Source: Streptomyces catenulae (GTDB lineage Bacteria; Actinomycetota; Actinomycetes; Streptomycetales; Streptomycetaceae). Taken from it: 18,671 nt of DNA. The translations under genes were made by a program, and so were the position numbers. Positions 1 through 8,563 of this stretch are shown piece by piece. The notes below the pieces were generated by a model that saw only the letters and a program-made list of their open reading frames with translations, had not been told where the DNA came from and did no database searches. Location of the stretch: the NCBI RefSeq assembly GCF_000718015.1, contig NZ_JODY01000060.1, forward strand, positions 1 through 18,671, written 5' to 3'. Position 1 is the first letter of the stretch, and every line of letters begins with the position of its first letter.

Positions 1-16
1 AGGGGCCCCCGCCCCC

Positions 17-1594
17 CTACTCCTCCACCACCAACGCCGGCGTCCCCCGAGTGAGCACGTCCCCCCGGAAGAACGCCGGGCTGCGCCGCTGCATGACGAG
101 CATCAGCACGAAGCCGAGTACCAGCAGGCCCACCCCGATGACGAACACGGAGCCCACGCCGAACACCGAGCTGCCGGAGCCGTAGGCCGGGTTCCACATG
201 TCGACCAGGGTCTTGGTGAAGACGGCGGTCAGCAGGATTCCGCCGAGGGTCGGGAAGACGCCCTTGAAGAACAGGTCGCGGGCGGAGGTGCGCAGGTCGC
301 GGCGGAAGTACCAGGCGCAGGCGAAGGCCGTGATCGCGTAGTAGAAGCAGATCATGAGGCCGAGGGCGTAGATGGTGTCGATGAGGACGTTCTCGCTGAG
401 CAGGCTCATCACGGCGTAGAAGAGGCCGGTGGCGATGCCCGCGGCGACGGTGGCGCGGCCCGGTGACCGGAAGCGCGGGTGGATGCGGGCGAAGGACGGC
501 GGCAGCGCCTCGTACGCGCTCATCGCGAGGACGGTGCGGGCCACGGGGATGAACGTGGTCTGGAGGCTGGCGGCGGCCGAGGCGAGGACGGCGACGAAGA
601 GCAGCACGCCGAGGGCGGTGCCCATGACGGGGTCGGCGAGGGCGGCGAAGACGTTGTCGGCGGTGTGCGGGTTGCCGAGTCCGGGGCCCTTGTCGCCGAC
701 GCCGGAGTACATCTGCGCGGCGATGGCGGTCAGCAGGTACGAGCCGATGAGGACGAGCATCGCGAGGAGGGCGGCGCGGCCGGGGGTCTTGGCGCTGCCG
801 GCGGTTTCCTCGTTGACGGTCAGGCAGGCGTCCCAGCCCCAGAACATGAAGATCGAGAGGGAGAGTCCGGCCGTGAAGGCGGAGAAGGACTGGACGGCGA
901 AGGGGTCGAGCCAGGTCCAGGAGAAGTGGAGGGATCCGGCGAATACGCCGGAGCGTGCCTTGACGACGGCCATGACGACGAAGACGGCGAGCACGGCGAG
1001 TTGGAGGCCGACGAGGGCGTACTGCACGCCTTTGGTGGCGGTCATGCCGCGGTAGCTGATGGCGGTGGCGACGGCGATGAAGGCGAGGCAGGTGAGGATG
1101 TGGGCGGCTTTGTTGCCGTCGAGGTCGGCGAGGGTCTGGCTGCCGGTGAGTTCGCCGAGCAGCAGGTAGAAGAACGAGGTGGCGACGCCGGCGAGGTTGG
1201 AGAGCACGATGATCGTCGCGATCACCAGGCCCCAGCCGCACATCCAGCCGATGCGGGGGCCGAACGCCTTGACGGTCCAGGTGAAGGAGGTGCCGCAGTC
1301 GGGGACCGCCTTGTTCAGCTCGCGGTAGGCGAAGGCGACCAGCAGCATCGGCAGGAACCCTGCCAGAAAGATGGCCGGCATCTGCAGGCCGACCTCTCCG
1401 GCGGTGGGGCCGAGGGTGGAGGTGAGGCAGTAGACGGGGGCGACGGTGGAGACGCCGATGACCGCGCTGCCGAGCAGGCCGACGGAGTTGCCGCTCAATC
1501 CCTTGCCGCGGGTGTCCGTGCGGGCTTCTCCGCCGGTGGTAGGGACGCTCGTTACCGTGTCTCCGGTCTGGGGCCGGGGGTCTACCTGAACCAT
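17..1594 (-). CDS. APC-family amino acid permease
   Basis: This 525-residue integral membrane protein looks like an amino acid/polyamine/organocation (APC) superfamily permease, which would import an amino acid or related amine by proton symport or exchange. About 30 polar N-terminal residues precede roughly twelve hydrophobic segments. The first covers about residues 36-58 and has a Gly-rich G-S-A-V-I-G-V-S-T motif in the place where the family carries its unwound substrate-binding helix. The conserved loop R-E-L-N-K-A-V-P-D-C-G-T (91-102) and the F-W-G-W-D-A-C-L-T-V-N-E-E-T segment (251-264) are typical of actinobacterial APC permeases. The ATG has no clear Shine-Dalgarno sequence; an AT-rich stretch lies close upstream, so a leaderless transcript is possible. 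A terminator separates it from the upstream aldehyde dehydrogenase, so it probably has its own promoter. The substrate cannot be read from the sequence. Confidence 0.9.
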   Translation of the reverse strand: MVQVDPRPQTGDTVTSVPTTGGEARTDTRGKGLSGNSVGLLGSAVIGVSTVAPVYCLTSTLGPTAGEVGLQMPAIFLAGFLPMLLVAFAYRELNKAVPDCGTSFTWTVKAFGPRIGWMCGWGLVIATIIVLSNLAGVATSFFYLLLGELTGSQTLADLDGNKAAHILTCLAFIAVATAISYRGMTATKGVQYALVGLQLAVLAVFVVMAVVKARSGVFAGSLHFSWTWLDPFAVQSFSAFTAGLSLSIFMFWGWDACLTVNEETAGSAKTPGRAALLAMLVLIGSYLLTAIAAQMYSGVGDKGPGLGNPHTADNVFAALADPVMGTALGVLLFVAVLASAAASLQTTFIPVARTVLAMSAYEALPPSFARIHPRFRSPGRATVAAGIATGLFYAVMSLLSENVLIDTIYALGLMICFYYAITAFACAWYFRRDLRTSARDLFFKGVFPTLGGILLTAVFTKTLVDMWNPAYGSGSSVFGVGSVFVIGVGLLVLGFVLMLVMQRRSPAFFRGDVLTRGTPALVVEE

Positions 1595-1802
1595 GAACAG
1601 GACGTTAAGCGCTGCTGTTTCCGTATCCGGATGGCTGAAATCCGCTTATCGGTGACAGGGTGGCGCCTTCATTACGTAACCGCGTCCCGCATTTCGCTCA
1701 TGTAATGGAATGAGGAATCCCGCTTGAACCTTCAAGTCCACGCTTCGGAGGTCATCCGGCCCGCCGTGCGGTAACCGCAGCACTGCCCGATTTACCCCTT
1801 TC
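1595..1802 (-). promoter_or_regulatory. Probable promoter region of the APC permease with a short inverted repeat
   Basis: This stretch is richer in A+T than its neighbours and lies between the permease start and the terminator hairpins of the upstream operon. It contains a perfect 6-2-6 inverted repeat, CTTGAA-CC-TTCAAG, at 1723-1736, which could be an operator. I could not fix a convincing -35/-10 pair. No gene is supported here. Confidence 0.4.
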
Positions 1803-1828
1803 AAAAATTTCCCGTCCGACTTCCGGAC
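1803..1828 (-). terminator. Rho-independent terminator of the deacylase-aldehyde dehydrogenase operon
   Basis: Read on the minus strand, a short hairpin (GTCCG, loop GAAGT, CGGAC) is followed by GGGAAATTTTT. A T-run is rare in this G+C-rich DNA. It lies about 110 bases past the aldehyde dehydrogenase stop and before the permease promoter. Another 6-3-6 hairpin lies at 1836-1850. Confidence 0.6.
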
Positions 1829-1885
1829 GCCTCCCGGCCACCCGGTGGCCGCCTCCGCACCACCGCCACCGGCCCACCCGGGAAA

Positions 1886-1922
1886 GCCGGTCGGCCGCCC
1901 CCGGGAGAGCCCGCCGACCGGC
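1886..1922 (-). terminator. Hairpin terminator just after the aldehyde dehydrogenase
   Basis: Perfect 10-bp arms (1886-1895 and 1913-1922, GCCGGTCGGC and its complement) enclose a 17-nt loop, 14 bases past the dehydrogenase stop. On the minus strand the hairpin is followed by TTTCCC. With the T-tailed hairpin farther on it probably forms a tandem terminator. Confidence 0.65.
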
Positions 1923-1936
1923 CCGCCCGGGGTGCC

Positions 1937-3436
1937 TCACCCCGTCCACACCACCGACTGCAGCTCGCTGTAGGCGTGCAGCGCGTACGAGCCGACGTCG
2001 CGGCCCACGCCGCTCTGTTTGAAGCCGCCGAACGGCGCCTCCATGTTGCGGCCCACGGTGTTGACGCCGACGCCACCGGCGCGCAGCCGCGCCGCCACCC
2101 GGAACGCCCGCGCCACGTCGCCGGACCAGACGTAGTCCAGCAGCCCGTAGTCGCTGTCGTTGGCGAGCGCCACCGCCTCCTCCTCGTCGTCGAAGGGCAG
2201 CACCACCACGACCGGGCCGAAGATCTCCTCCCGCACGATCCGCATCCCGGGCGCGCAGTCGGCGAAGAGCGCGGGCGCGACGTAGAAACCGCGCGCCGCG
2301 TCCGGGCCGTCCGGGCGCTCCCCGCCGGTGACCGGACGGGCGCCCTCCGTGCGGCCCAGGGCGAGATAGGACTCGACGCGGTCGCGGTGGGCGGCGGAGA
2401 TGACCGGGCCGACGACGGTTCCGCGGGCCCGCGGGTCGCCGACGGGCAACCGGGCCGCGTGGCGGGCGAGGCGGTCCACCAGCCGGTCGTGGAGGGAGCG
2501 TTGGACGAGGACGCGGGTGGGGGCGGTGCAGATCTGGCCGCTGTAGAAGGAGAAGGTGGTGCCGATCCCGGCGACGGCGGCGTCCAGCCCGGCGTCGTCG
2601 AGGTCGTCGAAGACCAGCGCGGCGCCCTTGCCGCCCAACTCCATGAGCTGGCGTTTCATGCCGCGGCCGCACTCCTCGGCGATGGTGCGGCCGACGGCGG
2701 TGGAGCCGGTGAAGCTGACCATGTCGGTCTCCGGCGCCGCCACCGCCGCCGCGCCCACCTCCGCCGAGGTGCCGGAGACGACGTTGACGACACCGGGCGG
2801 CGCCCCCGCCTCGTCCAGCGCCTCCTGGAGCGTCTCGGCCAGCCGGTAGACGGAGAGCGGGTCCTGCGGGGCGGGTTTGACGACGACGGTGTTGCCCATG
2901 GCCAGCGCCGGGGCGATCTTCCCGGCGGGGTTGGCCCAGGGGTTGTTGTACGAGGTGATGCAGGCGACGACGCCGACCGGGCGGCGGGCCGCGTAGGCGC
3001 CGACGACCGCGGCGCGTCCCATCGGTCCGGCCGGGTTGACCTGCGGCGGCAGCGGGGTCTCGACGGGTTCCAGCGCGCCGCGGGCGTACCGCGCGAAGCG
3101 GGCCGCGGCCACGCCGACCTGCATCCCGCGGGCGGTGGCGGTGGTGGCGCCGCTCTCCCGTTGGGCGAGGTCCGCGTACGGGACGAGGCGTTCGCGCAGC
3201 AGCCGGGCGGTGTGGTCGAGGACGCGGGCGCGGAGTTCGGGGGTGGTGCGTGACCAGGGGCCGAAGGCTTCGCGGGCGGCCTCGGTGGCGGCGCGGACCT
3301 GTGCGGTGCTCGCCTCGGGGGCCCGGCCGACGATCTCCTGGGTGGCCGGGTCGAGGACGTCGTGGTGGCCGCCGTCGGGCTCGGTCCACCGGCCGCCGAT
3401 GAAGAGCCGCTGCTCGGCCCGTCCGGTGGCGCTCAC
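1937..3436 (-). CDS. NAD(P)-dependent aldehyde dehydrogenase
   Basis: This 499-residue protein has the usual length of the aldehyde dehydrogenase superfamily, whose members oxidise an aldehyde to the acid using NAD(P)+. The catalytic residues are visible: the oxyanion Asn in S-Y-N-N-P (N165), the cofactor-binding Lys in V-V-V-K-P (K187), the S-F-T-G-S motif (241-245), the general base Glu in M-E-L-G-G-K (E266) and the nucleophile Cys in G-Q-I-C-T-A (C303). The E-E-I-F-G-P-V and P-F-G-G-F-K-Q-S-G motifs follow. The chosen GTG start overlaps the stop of the upstream amidohydrolase (GTGA), so the pair should be translationally coupled. A longer open frame continues upstream, but it only mirrors the amidohydrolase. 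It probably oxidises an aldehyde made by the neighbouring LLM and amidohydrolase enzymes; the substrate is unknown. Confidence 0.93.
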   Translation of the reverse strand: MSATGRAEQRLFIGGRWTEPDGGHHDVLDPATQEIVGRAPEASTAQVRAATEAAREAFGPWSRTTPELRARVLDHTARLLRERLVPYADLAQRESGATTATARGMQVGVAAARFARYARGALEPVETPLPPQVNPAGPMGRAAVVGAYAARRPVGVVACITSYNNPWANPAGKIAPALAMGNTVVVKPAPQDPLSVYRLAETLQEALDEAGAPPGVVNVVSGTSAEVGAAAVAAPETDMVSFTGSTAVGRTIAEECGRGMKRQLMELGGKGAALVFDDLDDAGLDAAVAGIGTTFSFYSGQICTAPTRVLVQRSLHDRLVDRLARHAARLPVGDPRARGTVVGPVISAAHRDRVESYLALGRTEGARPVTGGERPDGPDAARGFYVAPALFADCAPGMRIVREEIFGPVVVVLPFDDEEEAVALANDSDYGLLDYVWSGDVARAFRVAARLRAGGVGVNTVGRNMEAPFGGFKQSGVGRDVGSYALHAYSELQSVVWTG

Positions 3437-5172
3437 CGGGTGCTCACGGTGGCGGTGTGGCGGCCGGAGCGCAGGACGGTGCCGGGTACGGCGCCGGTGA
3501 CGGTGTCGTCGCGGAGGGTTTCGACGCCGTTGACGCGGACGCTGACGATGCCCTGGGCCTGGGAGTCGAGGCGAGGGCTGTCGCCGGGCAGGTCGTGGAC
3601 GAGGGTGGCGGGTCCGGCGTCGACGGTGTCGGGGTCGAGGAGGACGAGGTCGGCGTGGTGGCCCTCGGCGATGCGGCCGCGTCCGCGCAGGCCGAAGAGG
3701 CGGGCGGGGTCGTCGGTGAGCATCCGGACGGCTTCCTCCAGGCCGACGAGTTTCCGGCCGCGCAGGCAGTCGCCGAGGAAGCGGGTGGTGTAGGGGGCGC
3801 CGCACATCCGGTCGAGGTGGGCGCCGGCGTCGGAGCCGCCGAGGAGGACGTCCTCGTGGCGCCAGGTCTCGCGGCGCAGTGCCCAGCTGGCGGGGTCGTT
3901 GTCGGTGGGCATCGGCCACAGGACGGTGCGCAGGTCGTCGTGGGCGCAGATCTCGACGAGGCAGTGGAAGGGGTCCTGGCCGCGTTCGGCGGCGATGTCG
4001 CGGACGACGCGGCCGCCGAGTCCTTCGTTGGCGGCGGAGTAGGTGTCGCCGATGACGTAGCGGTCGAAGTCGGCGAGGCGGCGGAAGACACCGGCTTCCT
4101 CGCTGTGGGCGTGGCGGAGCAGGGTGGCGCGGACGTCGGGGTCGCGGAGTTCGGCGATGCGTTCGGGGCGGGGCAGGCCGAGGACGTCGCCCCAGCCGGG
4201 GATGAGGTTGAGGGCGCAGAACGTGCCGAGGGACATGTTCATGGGGGTGAGGATCGGCATGGTGAGGGCGACGATGCGGCCACCGGCGGCGCGGGCGCGG
4301 GCGCTGGGGAGGAGTTGGCGGGGGACGCGGTCGGGGACGGCGGCGTCGATGGTGAGGACGTTCCAGTTGAGGGGGCGTCCGGCGGTGGTGGTCATGGCGA
4401 CGAGGAGGTCGATCTCGTCGTCGTCGAAGCGGTCGAGGCAGCCGGAGACGATGGCTTCTATCTGGGTTCCTTCGTGTTCTCCGACGGCGCGGCAGAGGGC
4501 GAGGAGTTCGTCGCGGTCGGCGTGGCGGGAGGCGACGGGGGCGCCGTCGCCGTCGGAGTGGGTGGCGGACTGGGTGGTGGACAGGCCCCAGGCTCCGGCG
4601 TCCATGGCGTCGTGGAGGAGGGTGACCATGGCGTCGAGTTGGCCGGGGGTGGGGTGGCCGCCGATGGCGTCGGGGCCCATGACGTGGCGGCGCAGGGCGC
4701 AGTGGCCGACCATGAATCCGGCGTTGACGGCGGTGCGGCCTTCGAGGGCGTCGAGGTAGTCGCCGAAGCCGTGCCAGTCCCAGGGGGCGCCTTCTTCGAG
4801 GGCGACCAGGGACATGCCTTCGACCTTGCTCATCATGCGGCGGGTGTAGTCGGCGTCGCCGGGCCGGTCGGGGTGGAGCGGGGCGAGGGTGAAGCCGCAG
4901 TTGCCCCCGGCGACGGTGGTGACGCCGTGGTTGAGGGACGGGGTGGCGTAGGGGTCCCAGAAGAGTTGGGCGTCGTAGTGGGTGTGCGGGTCGACGAATC
5001 CGGGGGTGAGGACGAGTCCGGTGGCGTCCTCGGTGGTGCGGGCGGGTTCGGTGACGGTGCCCGGTGGGGCGACGGTGGCGATGCGGCCGTCCTTGATGCC
5101 GACGTCGGCGAGGTGGCGGGGGGCGCCGGTGCCGTCCACGACGGTGGCGCCCTGGATGAGGTGGTCGAGCAT
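3433..5172 (-). CDS. N-acyl-D-amino-acid deacylase-type amidohydrolase
   Basis: This 579-residue zinc hydrolase belongs to the amidohydrolase branch that includes N-acyl-D-amino-acid deacylases. The metal-binding H-T-H lies in P-G-F-V-D-P-H-T-H-Y-D-A-Q (H63, H65). The family's metal-ligand Cys is seen in G-G-N-C-G-F (C92), and the late catalytic Asp sits in G-G-S-D-A-G-A-H. The C-terminal part G-R-I-A-E-G-H-H-A-D-L-V-L-L-D and the N-terminal 60 residues form the usual beta-sandwich around the barrel. AAGGGAA (5178-5184 on the plus strand) is a good ribosome site for the ATG. The stop overlaps the aldehyde dehydrogenase start. Family members hydrolyse N-acyl amino acids, but many actinobacterial relatives of this length beside LLM genes have no known substrate, so only amide or lactam hydrolysis is inferred. 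Confidence 0.9.
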   Translation of the reverse strand: MLDHLIQGATVVDGTGAPRHLADVGIKDGRIATVAPPGTVTEPARTTEDATGLVLTPGFVDPHTHYDAQLFWDPYATPSLNHGVTTVAGGNCGFTLAPLHPDRPGDADYTRRMMSKVEGMSLVALEEGAPWDWHGFGDYLDALEGRTAVNAGFMVGHCALRRHVMGPDAIGGHPTPGQLDAMVTLLHDAMDAGAWGLSTTQSATHSDGDGAPVASRHADRDELLALCRAVGEHEGTQIEAIVSGCLDRFDDDEIDLLVAMTTTAGRPLNWNVLTIDAAVPDRVPRQLLPSARARAAGGRIVALTMPILTPMNMSLGTFCALNLIPGWGDVLGLPRPERIAELRDPDVRATLLRHAHSEEAGVFRRLADFDRYVIGDTYSAANEGLGGRVVRDIAAERGQDPFHCLVEICAHDDLRTVLWPMPTDNDPASWALRRETWRHEDVLLGGSDAGAHLDRMCGAPYTTRFLGDCLRGRKLVGLEEAVRMLTDDPARLFGLRGRGRIAEGHHADLVLLDPDTVDAGPATLVHDLPGDSPRLDSQAQGIVSVRVNGVETLRDDTVTGAVPGTVLRSGRHTATVSTR

Positions 5173-5352
5173 GGCGGTTCCCTTCTCGTCTTACGGGTCG
5201 TCGTACGTCGTCGTACGCCGTCGTACGGGTCGTACGAGGGGGCGCGCGGGTGCGGTGGTCGCGCCGGGCGGCGGTGGGCCGCGGGGCCGGGTGCCGGGCC
5301 CGGGTGCCGGGCCGAGTACCGGGCCGGGTGCCGGGGGCCCGCGGCCGTTCCG
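5173..5352. repeat. Repeat-rich gap with phased CGTACG iterons and CCGGGTGCCGGG repeats
   Basis: Between the LLM stop and the amidohydrolase start are four copies of GTCGTACG (5200-5207, 5210-5217, 5220-5227, 5229-5236) spaced 10, 10 and 9 bases apart, close to one helical turn. A second block (about 5270-5345) holds repeated CCGGGTGCCGGG-like units flanked by GGCCGCGGGG and GGCCCGCGGCC, which can pair into one large stem. The second block may end or attenuate the LLM transcript. No small gene is evident. Confidence 0.6.
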
Positions 5353-6480
5353 TCAGGCGCCGCCCGCCTGGCGGAAGCGTGTCGTCCGGTGTACCGGGTC
5401 GGTGTCGATCCGCGGGATGACGTGTTCGCCGATGAGCTGGATGGAGGTGAGGGTGTCCTCCCGGCTGATGCCGATGGGCAGGCCGAAGGAGAGCTGGTCG
5501 GCGCCTGCCGCCTCCCAGCGGCGGCACTGGGCGAGGACCTCGTCCGGGTCGCCGCAGATCATCAGCTCCTCGGCGATCAGCAGCTCGATCAGTTCCTCGG
5601 TGTAGTCGGGGAGCAGTTCGGGCCAGGCGGGGATGCCGTCGGGGCGCGGGAAGGTGTCGTGGTAGCGGAAGAGCAGCGACTGGAGGTAGTTGAGCCCGCC
5701 GCCCACCGCGATCTGTACGGCCTTCTCATGGGTCTCGGCGCAGATGGCGGTGGAGGTCACCATGACGTTGTCGTTGACGAAGTCCCCGACCGGCTCGGCG
5801 TCCTTGACGGCGCTCTTGTACGAGTCGACGACCCACTCCATGTCGGCGACCTTCTGCACGCTGAACCCGAGGACGCCGAGTCCCTTGCGGGCGGCCATCG
5901 CGTACGAGGAGGGGGATCCGGCGGCGTACCACATGGCGGGGTGGGAGGGTCCGTACGGCTTGGGGAGGATCTTGCGGGGCGGGAGTTGCCAGTGTTTGCC
6001 CTGGAATCCCTGGTACTCGTCCTGGAGCCACATCTTGGGGAATTCCGCGATGGTCTCCTCCCACAGCTCCTTGGTGTGGTTCATGTCGGTGACGCCCGGT
6101 AGGAAGCCGAGGATCTCGTGGCTGCCCGCGCCGCGTCCGGAGCCGAATTCGAAGCGTCCGCCGGAGAGGTGGTCGAGCATGGCGACCTTCTCGGCGACCT
6201 TGACGGGGTGGTTCACCGGGGCGAGGGGGTTGAAGATCCCCGAGCCTAGGTGGATGCGTTCGGTGGCGTGGGCGAGGTAGCCGAGGAAGACGTCGTTGGC
6301 GGAGAGGTGGGAGTACTCCTCCAGGAAGTGGTGTTCGGAGGCCCAGGCGTACTTGAAGCCGGAGCGGTCCGCCTGGATGACGTACTCCGTCTCCTCGATC
6401 AGCGCGTGGTGCTCGGCCTCGGGGTCGACCGCGGCGCGCGCGGCGGGGACGTAGCCCTGTACGAAGATCCCGAATTCCAC
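5353..6480 (-). CDS. FMN-type LLM-class flavin-dependent monooxygenase
   Basis: This 375-residue protein is a luciferase-like (LLM) oxidoreductase, a TIM-barrel enzyme that uses reduced flavin and O2 to oxygenate an organic substrate. Evidence is the N-terminal M-E-F-G-I-F strand, the W-A-S-E-H-H-F motif (46-52) typical of the bacterial luciferase subgroup, and the L-S-G-G-R-F-E-F-G-S-G-R-G segment (105-117) that binds flavin phosphate. The first codon is GTG, with AAGGA about 12 bases upstream; an out-of-frame GTG ten bases upstream opens only an overlapping shadow frame. Two palindromic operators and a possible TTGACC -35 box lie upstream, so this gene probably starts a transcription unit continuing through the amidohydrolase and aldehyde dehydrogenase. 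The reductase that would supply reduced flavin is not in the window. Confidence 0.9.
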   Translation of the reverse strand: MEFGIFVQGYVPAARAAVDPEAEHHALIEETEYVIQADRSGFKYAWASEHHFLEEYSHLSANDVFLGYLAHATERIHLGSGIFNPLAPVNHPVKVAEKVAMLDHLSGGRFEFGSGRGAGSHEILGFLPGVTDMNHTKELWEETIAEFPKMWLQDEYQGFQGKHWQLPPRKILPKPYGPSHPAMWYAAGSPSSYAMAARKGLGVLGFSVQKVADMEWVVDSYKSAVKDAEPVGDFVNDNVMVTSTAICAETHEKAVQIAVGGGLNYLQSLLFRYHDTFPRPDGIPAWPELLPDYTEELIELLIAEELMICGDPDEVLAQCRRWEAAGADQLSFGLPIGISREDTLTSIQLIGEHVIPRIDTDPVHRTTRFRQAGGA

Positions 6481-6564
6481 GGGGGTTCACCGTCCTTACG
6501 TCTCTTCCGACGCCGCTTCGCGAGGACGCCGCTGGGTGACGGGGCGTGCGGGTGGCTCAGCATT

Positions 6565-6581
6565 TCTGACGCATCGTCAGA
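6565..6581. promoter_or_regulatory. Palindromic operator, copy 1, before the FMN-type LLM gene
   Basis: CTGACG-CAT-CGTCAG is a perfect 6-3-6 palindrome (6566-6580), extended by a matching T/A pair on the flanks. The size and form suit a TetR-type dimer. It lies about 85 bases upstream of the LLM start. The same sequence pattern appears before four genes in the window. Confidence 0.75.
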
Positions 6582-6598
6582 TAAACGGGCCTGCGCAG

Positions 6599-6627
6599 AC
6601 TGTTCCACCGGCACCGCCAGGGGTCAA
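6599..6627 (-). promoter_or_regulatory. Possible promoter between two operators
   Basis: Read on the minus strand, TTGACC (6622-6627) is followed after 17 bases by AACAGT (6599-6604). The -35 box is good and the -10 box is weak. The two operators would sit just upstream of the -35 and just downstream of the start point, a layout that would allow repression. Confidence 0.35.
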
Positions 6628-6630
6628 TAG

Positions 6631-6645
6631 CTGATGGAGCGTCAG
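6631..6645. promoter_or_regulatory. Palindromic operator, copy 2, before the FMN-type LLM gene
   Basis: CTGATG-GAG-CGTCAG matches the perfect operator at 6566-6580 except for one base in the left half-site. The centres of the two sites are 65 bases apart, about six helical turns, so bound dimers would lie on the same face of the DNA. Confidence 0.7.
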
Positions 6646-6676
6646 ATACGGCGCCGGGAGCCACCCCGCGACCGGC

Positions 6677-7462
6677 TCATCCGAGGCCGACACCCGCCAG
6701 CCAGCCGCCGTCCACGACGAACGGCTGCCCGGTGATGTACGACGAGTCGTCGCAGGTCAGGAAGAGCGCCAGCCGGGCCACCTCCTCGGGCCGCCCGATC
6801 CGGCCCAGCGGCACCAGCTTCCGGTAGAGCGCCTCCACCGCCCGCGCCGACGCCTCCGGGTCGGCGTCCGGGTCGAGCGCCGCCGGATTGGTCATCGCCG
6901 TGTCCACCGCCCCCGGGCACACCGCGTTCACCCGGATCTTCCGGTCCGCCAGCTCCAGCGCGGCGACCCGGGTCAGCCCCAGCACGGCATGCTTGCTCGC
7001 CGCGTAGGCGCCGACGTAGGCCATACCGGTCACCCCCGTGTACGAGGCGGTGTTGACGATGGTGCCGCCGCCCGCCGCGGCGATCTCGGGCGCGACGGTA
7101 CGGATCCCGAGGAAGCAGCCGACCTGGTTGACCTGCACCACCTCCAGGAACTCCGCCAGCGGTGTGGCGGTCAGCGCGTTGAACCGCAGGATCCCGGCGT
7201 TGGCGACCAGCCCGTCGATCTTCCCGAAGGCGTCCTTGGCCGCCGCCACGGCAGCCACCCAGTCGTCCTCCCGCCTGACGTCCAGGTGCACATACCGCGC
7301 GGTGTCCGCGCCCAGCTCCTCGGCGAGCGCCGCCCCGGACTCGTCCAGCACGTCCCCGATCACCACCCGCGCCCCCTCGGACGCGAACAGCCGCGCCTCC
7401 TGCTCGCCCTGCCCGCGCGCCGCCCCGGTGATGACGACGACCCGCCCGTCCAACTTGCCCAT
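6677..7462 (-). CDS. Classical short-chain dehydrogenase/reductase (SDR)
   Basis: This 261-residue Rossmann-fold oxidoreductase has all the marks of a classical [11 protein letters not shown] (12-19) for cofactor binding, N-A-G (88-90), and the catalytic set N112, S140, Y153 and K157 (Y-A-A-S-K). An Asp at 37, after the second strand, suggests NAD(H) rather than NADP(H). The end, with [12 protein letters not shown], is typical of the family. GAGGGG about 8 bases before the ATG is a good ribosome site. It would oxidise an alcohol to a ketone, or the reverse, in the same pathway as the adjacent LLM enzymes. It lies 102 bases after the F420-type LLM gene, without an obvious promoter between, so the two are probably co-transcribed. 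Confidence 0.93.
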   Translation of the reverse strand: MGKLDGRVVVITGAARGQGEQEARLFASEGARVVIGDVLDESGAALAEELGADTARYVHLDVRREDDWVAAVAAAKDAFGKIDGLVANAGILRFNALTATPLAEFLEVVQVNQVGCFLGIRTVAPEIAAAGGGTIVNTASYTGVTGMAYVGAYAASKHAVLGLTRVAALELADRKIRVNAVCPGAVDTAMTNPAALDPDADPEASARAVEALYRKLVPLGRIGRPEEVARLALFLTCDDSSYITGQPFVVDGGWLAGVGLG

Positions 7463-7564
7463 GCCCAGCCCCTCATGTGGATGCGTCGATGGATCCGTGC
7501 GTGGCCCCGCACACGGCGCGCCCGCCCGGACGGCACCCGGCCGCCGCGCGGAACGGCCCGCCCC

Positions 7565-8515
7565 TCACTCCCCCAACAGCGGCGCGACCTCCGTCCCGAA
7601 CGCCGCCATCTGGTCCGTCAGCTCCTCCGGCCCCCGGCAGCGGAACCGCACCTGGATCTGGTCGACGCCCATCTCCCGGTACTCCCGCAGCGACGCGGCG
7701 ATCCGCTCGGGCGCCCCGCTCAGCGTCCGGCGCCCGACGTCCCACCCGGGCGCGCCGACGTACAGCGGCTCGGCGATCGCCCCGATCTCCGCGGGCTCCA
7801 CCACCCCGGCGGCCTCCCGCAGCCCCTTCAACACCCCGATTTTCTCCCGGAGTTGGGGACGTCGATCGCCCTGCGGGAGCCACCCGTCGCCCCGTTCCGC
7901 GGCCCGCCGTACCGCCGCGGGCGACGAGCCGCCCACCCACACCGGTGGCCGCGGCGTCTGCACCGGGCGCGGCGCCTGCCCCAGGTCCGAGAAGGCGAAC
8001 CGCTCCCCCGCGAACGCGACGAACTCCTCCGGTCCCAGCGCCGCCTTCAGCGCGTCCACCGTCTCGTCCAGCACCGCCCCGCGCCGCGCGAAGTCCACCC
8101 CGAGCGCCTCGAACTCCTCCTGGACGTGCCCGGCACCCACCCCGATGATCAGCCGCCCGCCCGAGAGCCGGTCGAGCGTGGCGAACTGCTTCGCCGACAG
8201 CAGCGGATGCCGCAGCCCCACCACCGCGACATGGCTGAGCAGCCGGACCCGCTCGGTGACCGCCGCCAGATGCGCGAGCGTGGCCACCGGGTCGTACCAG
8301 ACCGTCCCCATCGCCCCGGCCAGCCGCCGCGGGATCGCCACATGCTCACAGCAGGCGACATACGCGAACCCGTACGCATCCGCCGCCCGCGCCACCGCCA
8401 CCAACTCCCCCGGCCCCGCCCCCGCCTCCCACCCCTCCGCGAACACCCCACTCTGCGCCTGCACCGGCAACTGCATCCCATACGCCAACCGCCCCTCGGG
8501 CAGCACCCGCACCAT
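7565..8515 (-). CDS. F420-type LLM-class oxidoreductase
   Basis: This 316-residue luciferase-fold protein differs from the other LLM enzyme in the window. The signature L-S-G-G-R-L-I-I-G-V-G-A-G-H-V-Q-E-E-F-E-A-L-G (118-139), and the short length of about 300 residues, fit the actinobacterial group of probable coenzyme F420-dependent oxidoreductases. Such enzymes transfer hydride between F420 and an unknown organic substrate. The start was set at the ATG with GAGG six bases upstream; an in-frame TTG 12 bases earlier has no ribosome site. An operator-like palindrome begins 15 bases upstream of this ATG. The SDR gene follows and probably shares its transcript. Cofactor use is inferred from family resemblance only. 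Confidence 0.9.
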   Translation of the reverse strand: MVRVLPEGRLAYGMQLPVQAQSGVFAEGWEAGAGPGELVAVARAADAYGFAYVACCEHVAIPRRLAGAMGTVWYDPVATLAHLAAVTERVRLLSHVAVVGLRHPLLSAKQFATLDRLSGGRLIIGVGAGHVQEEFEALGVDFARRGAVLDETVDALKAALGPEEFVAFAGERFAFSDLGQAPRPVQTPRPPVWVGGSSPAAVRRAAERGDGWLPQGDRRPQLREKIGVLKGLREAAGVVEPAEIGAIAEPLYVGAPGWDVGRRTLSGAPERIAASLREYREMGVDQIQVRFRCRGPEELTDQMAAFGTEVAPLLGE

Positions 8516-8528
8516 CCCGCACCTCAAA

Positions 8529-8545
8529 TCTGATGGGTCGTCACA
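8529..8545. promoter_or_regulatory. Divergent copy of the palindromic operator before the F420-type LLM gene
   Basis: CTGATG-GGT-CGTCAC (8530-8544) differs from the perfect operator at one base in each half-site and keeps the outer T/A pair. It lies 15 bases upstream of the chosen start codon, where a bound repressor could block transcription or initiation. It is the weakest of the five copies. Confidence 0.5.
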
Positions 8546-8563
8546 TCACAACGGTGCGGCAAT

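Noticed and set aside
3437..5527. N-terminal extension of the aldehyde dehydrogenase frame upstream of its GTG start
   Set aside because: The sequence is Arg/Pro/His-rich with no family similarity and overlaps the deacylase in another frame. Aldehyde dehydrogenase homology begins right after the GTG.
3457..6102. An 881-codon plus-strand open frame opposite the LLM and deacylase genes
   Set aside because: Its translation is extremely rich in Gly, Val, Ala, Asp and Glu with no domain motifs. It mirrors two well-supported minus-strand genes, as is usual in high-G+C DNA.
8516..8527. TTG start at 8527 for the F420-type LLM gene
   Set aside because: It has no ribosome site, whereas the ATG at 8515 has GAGG at good spacing.
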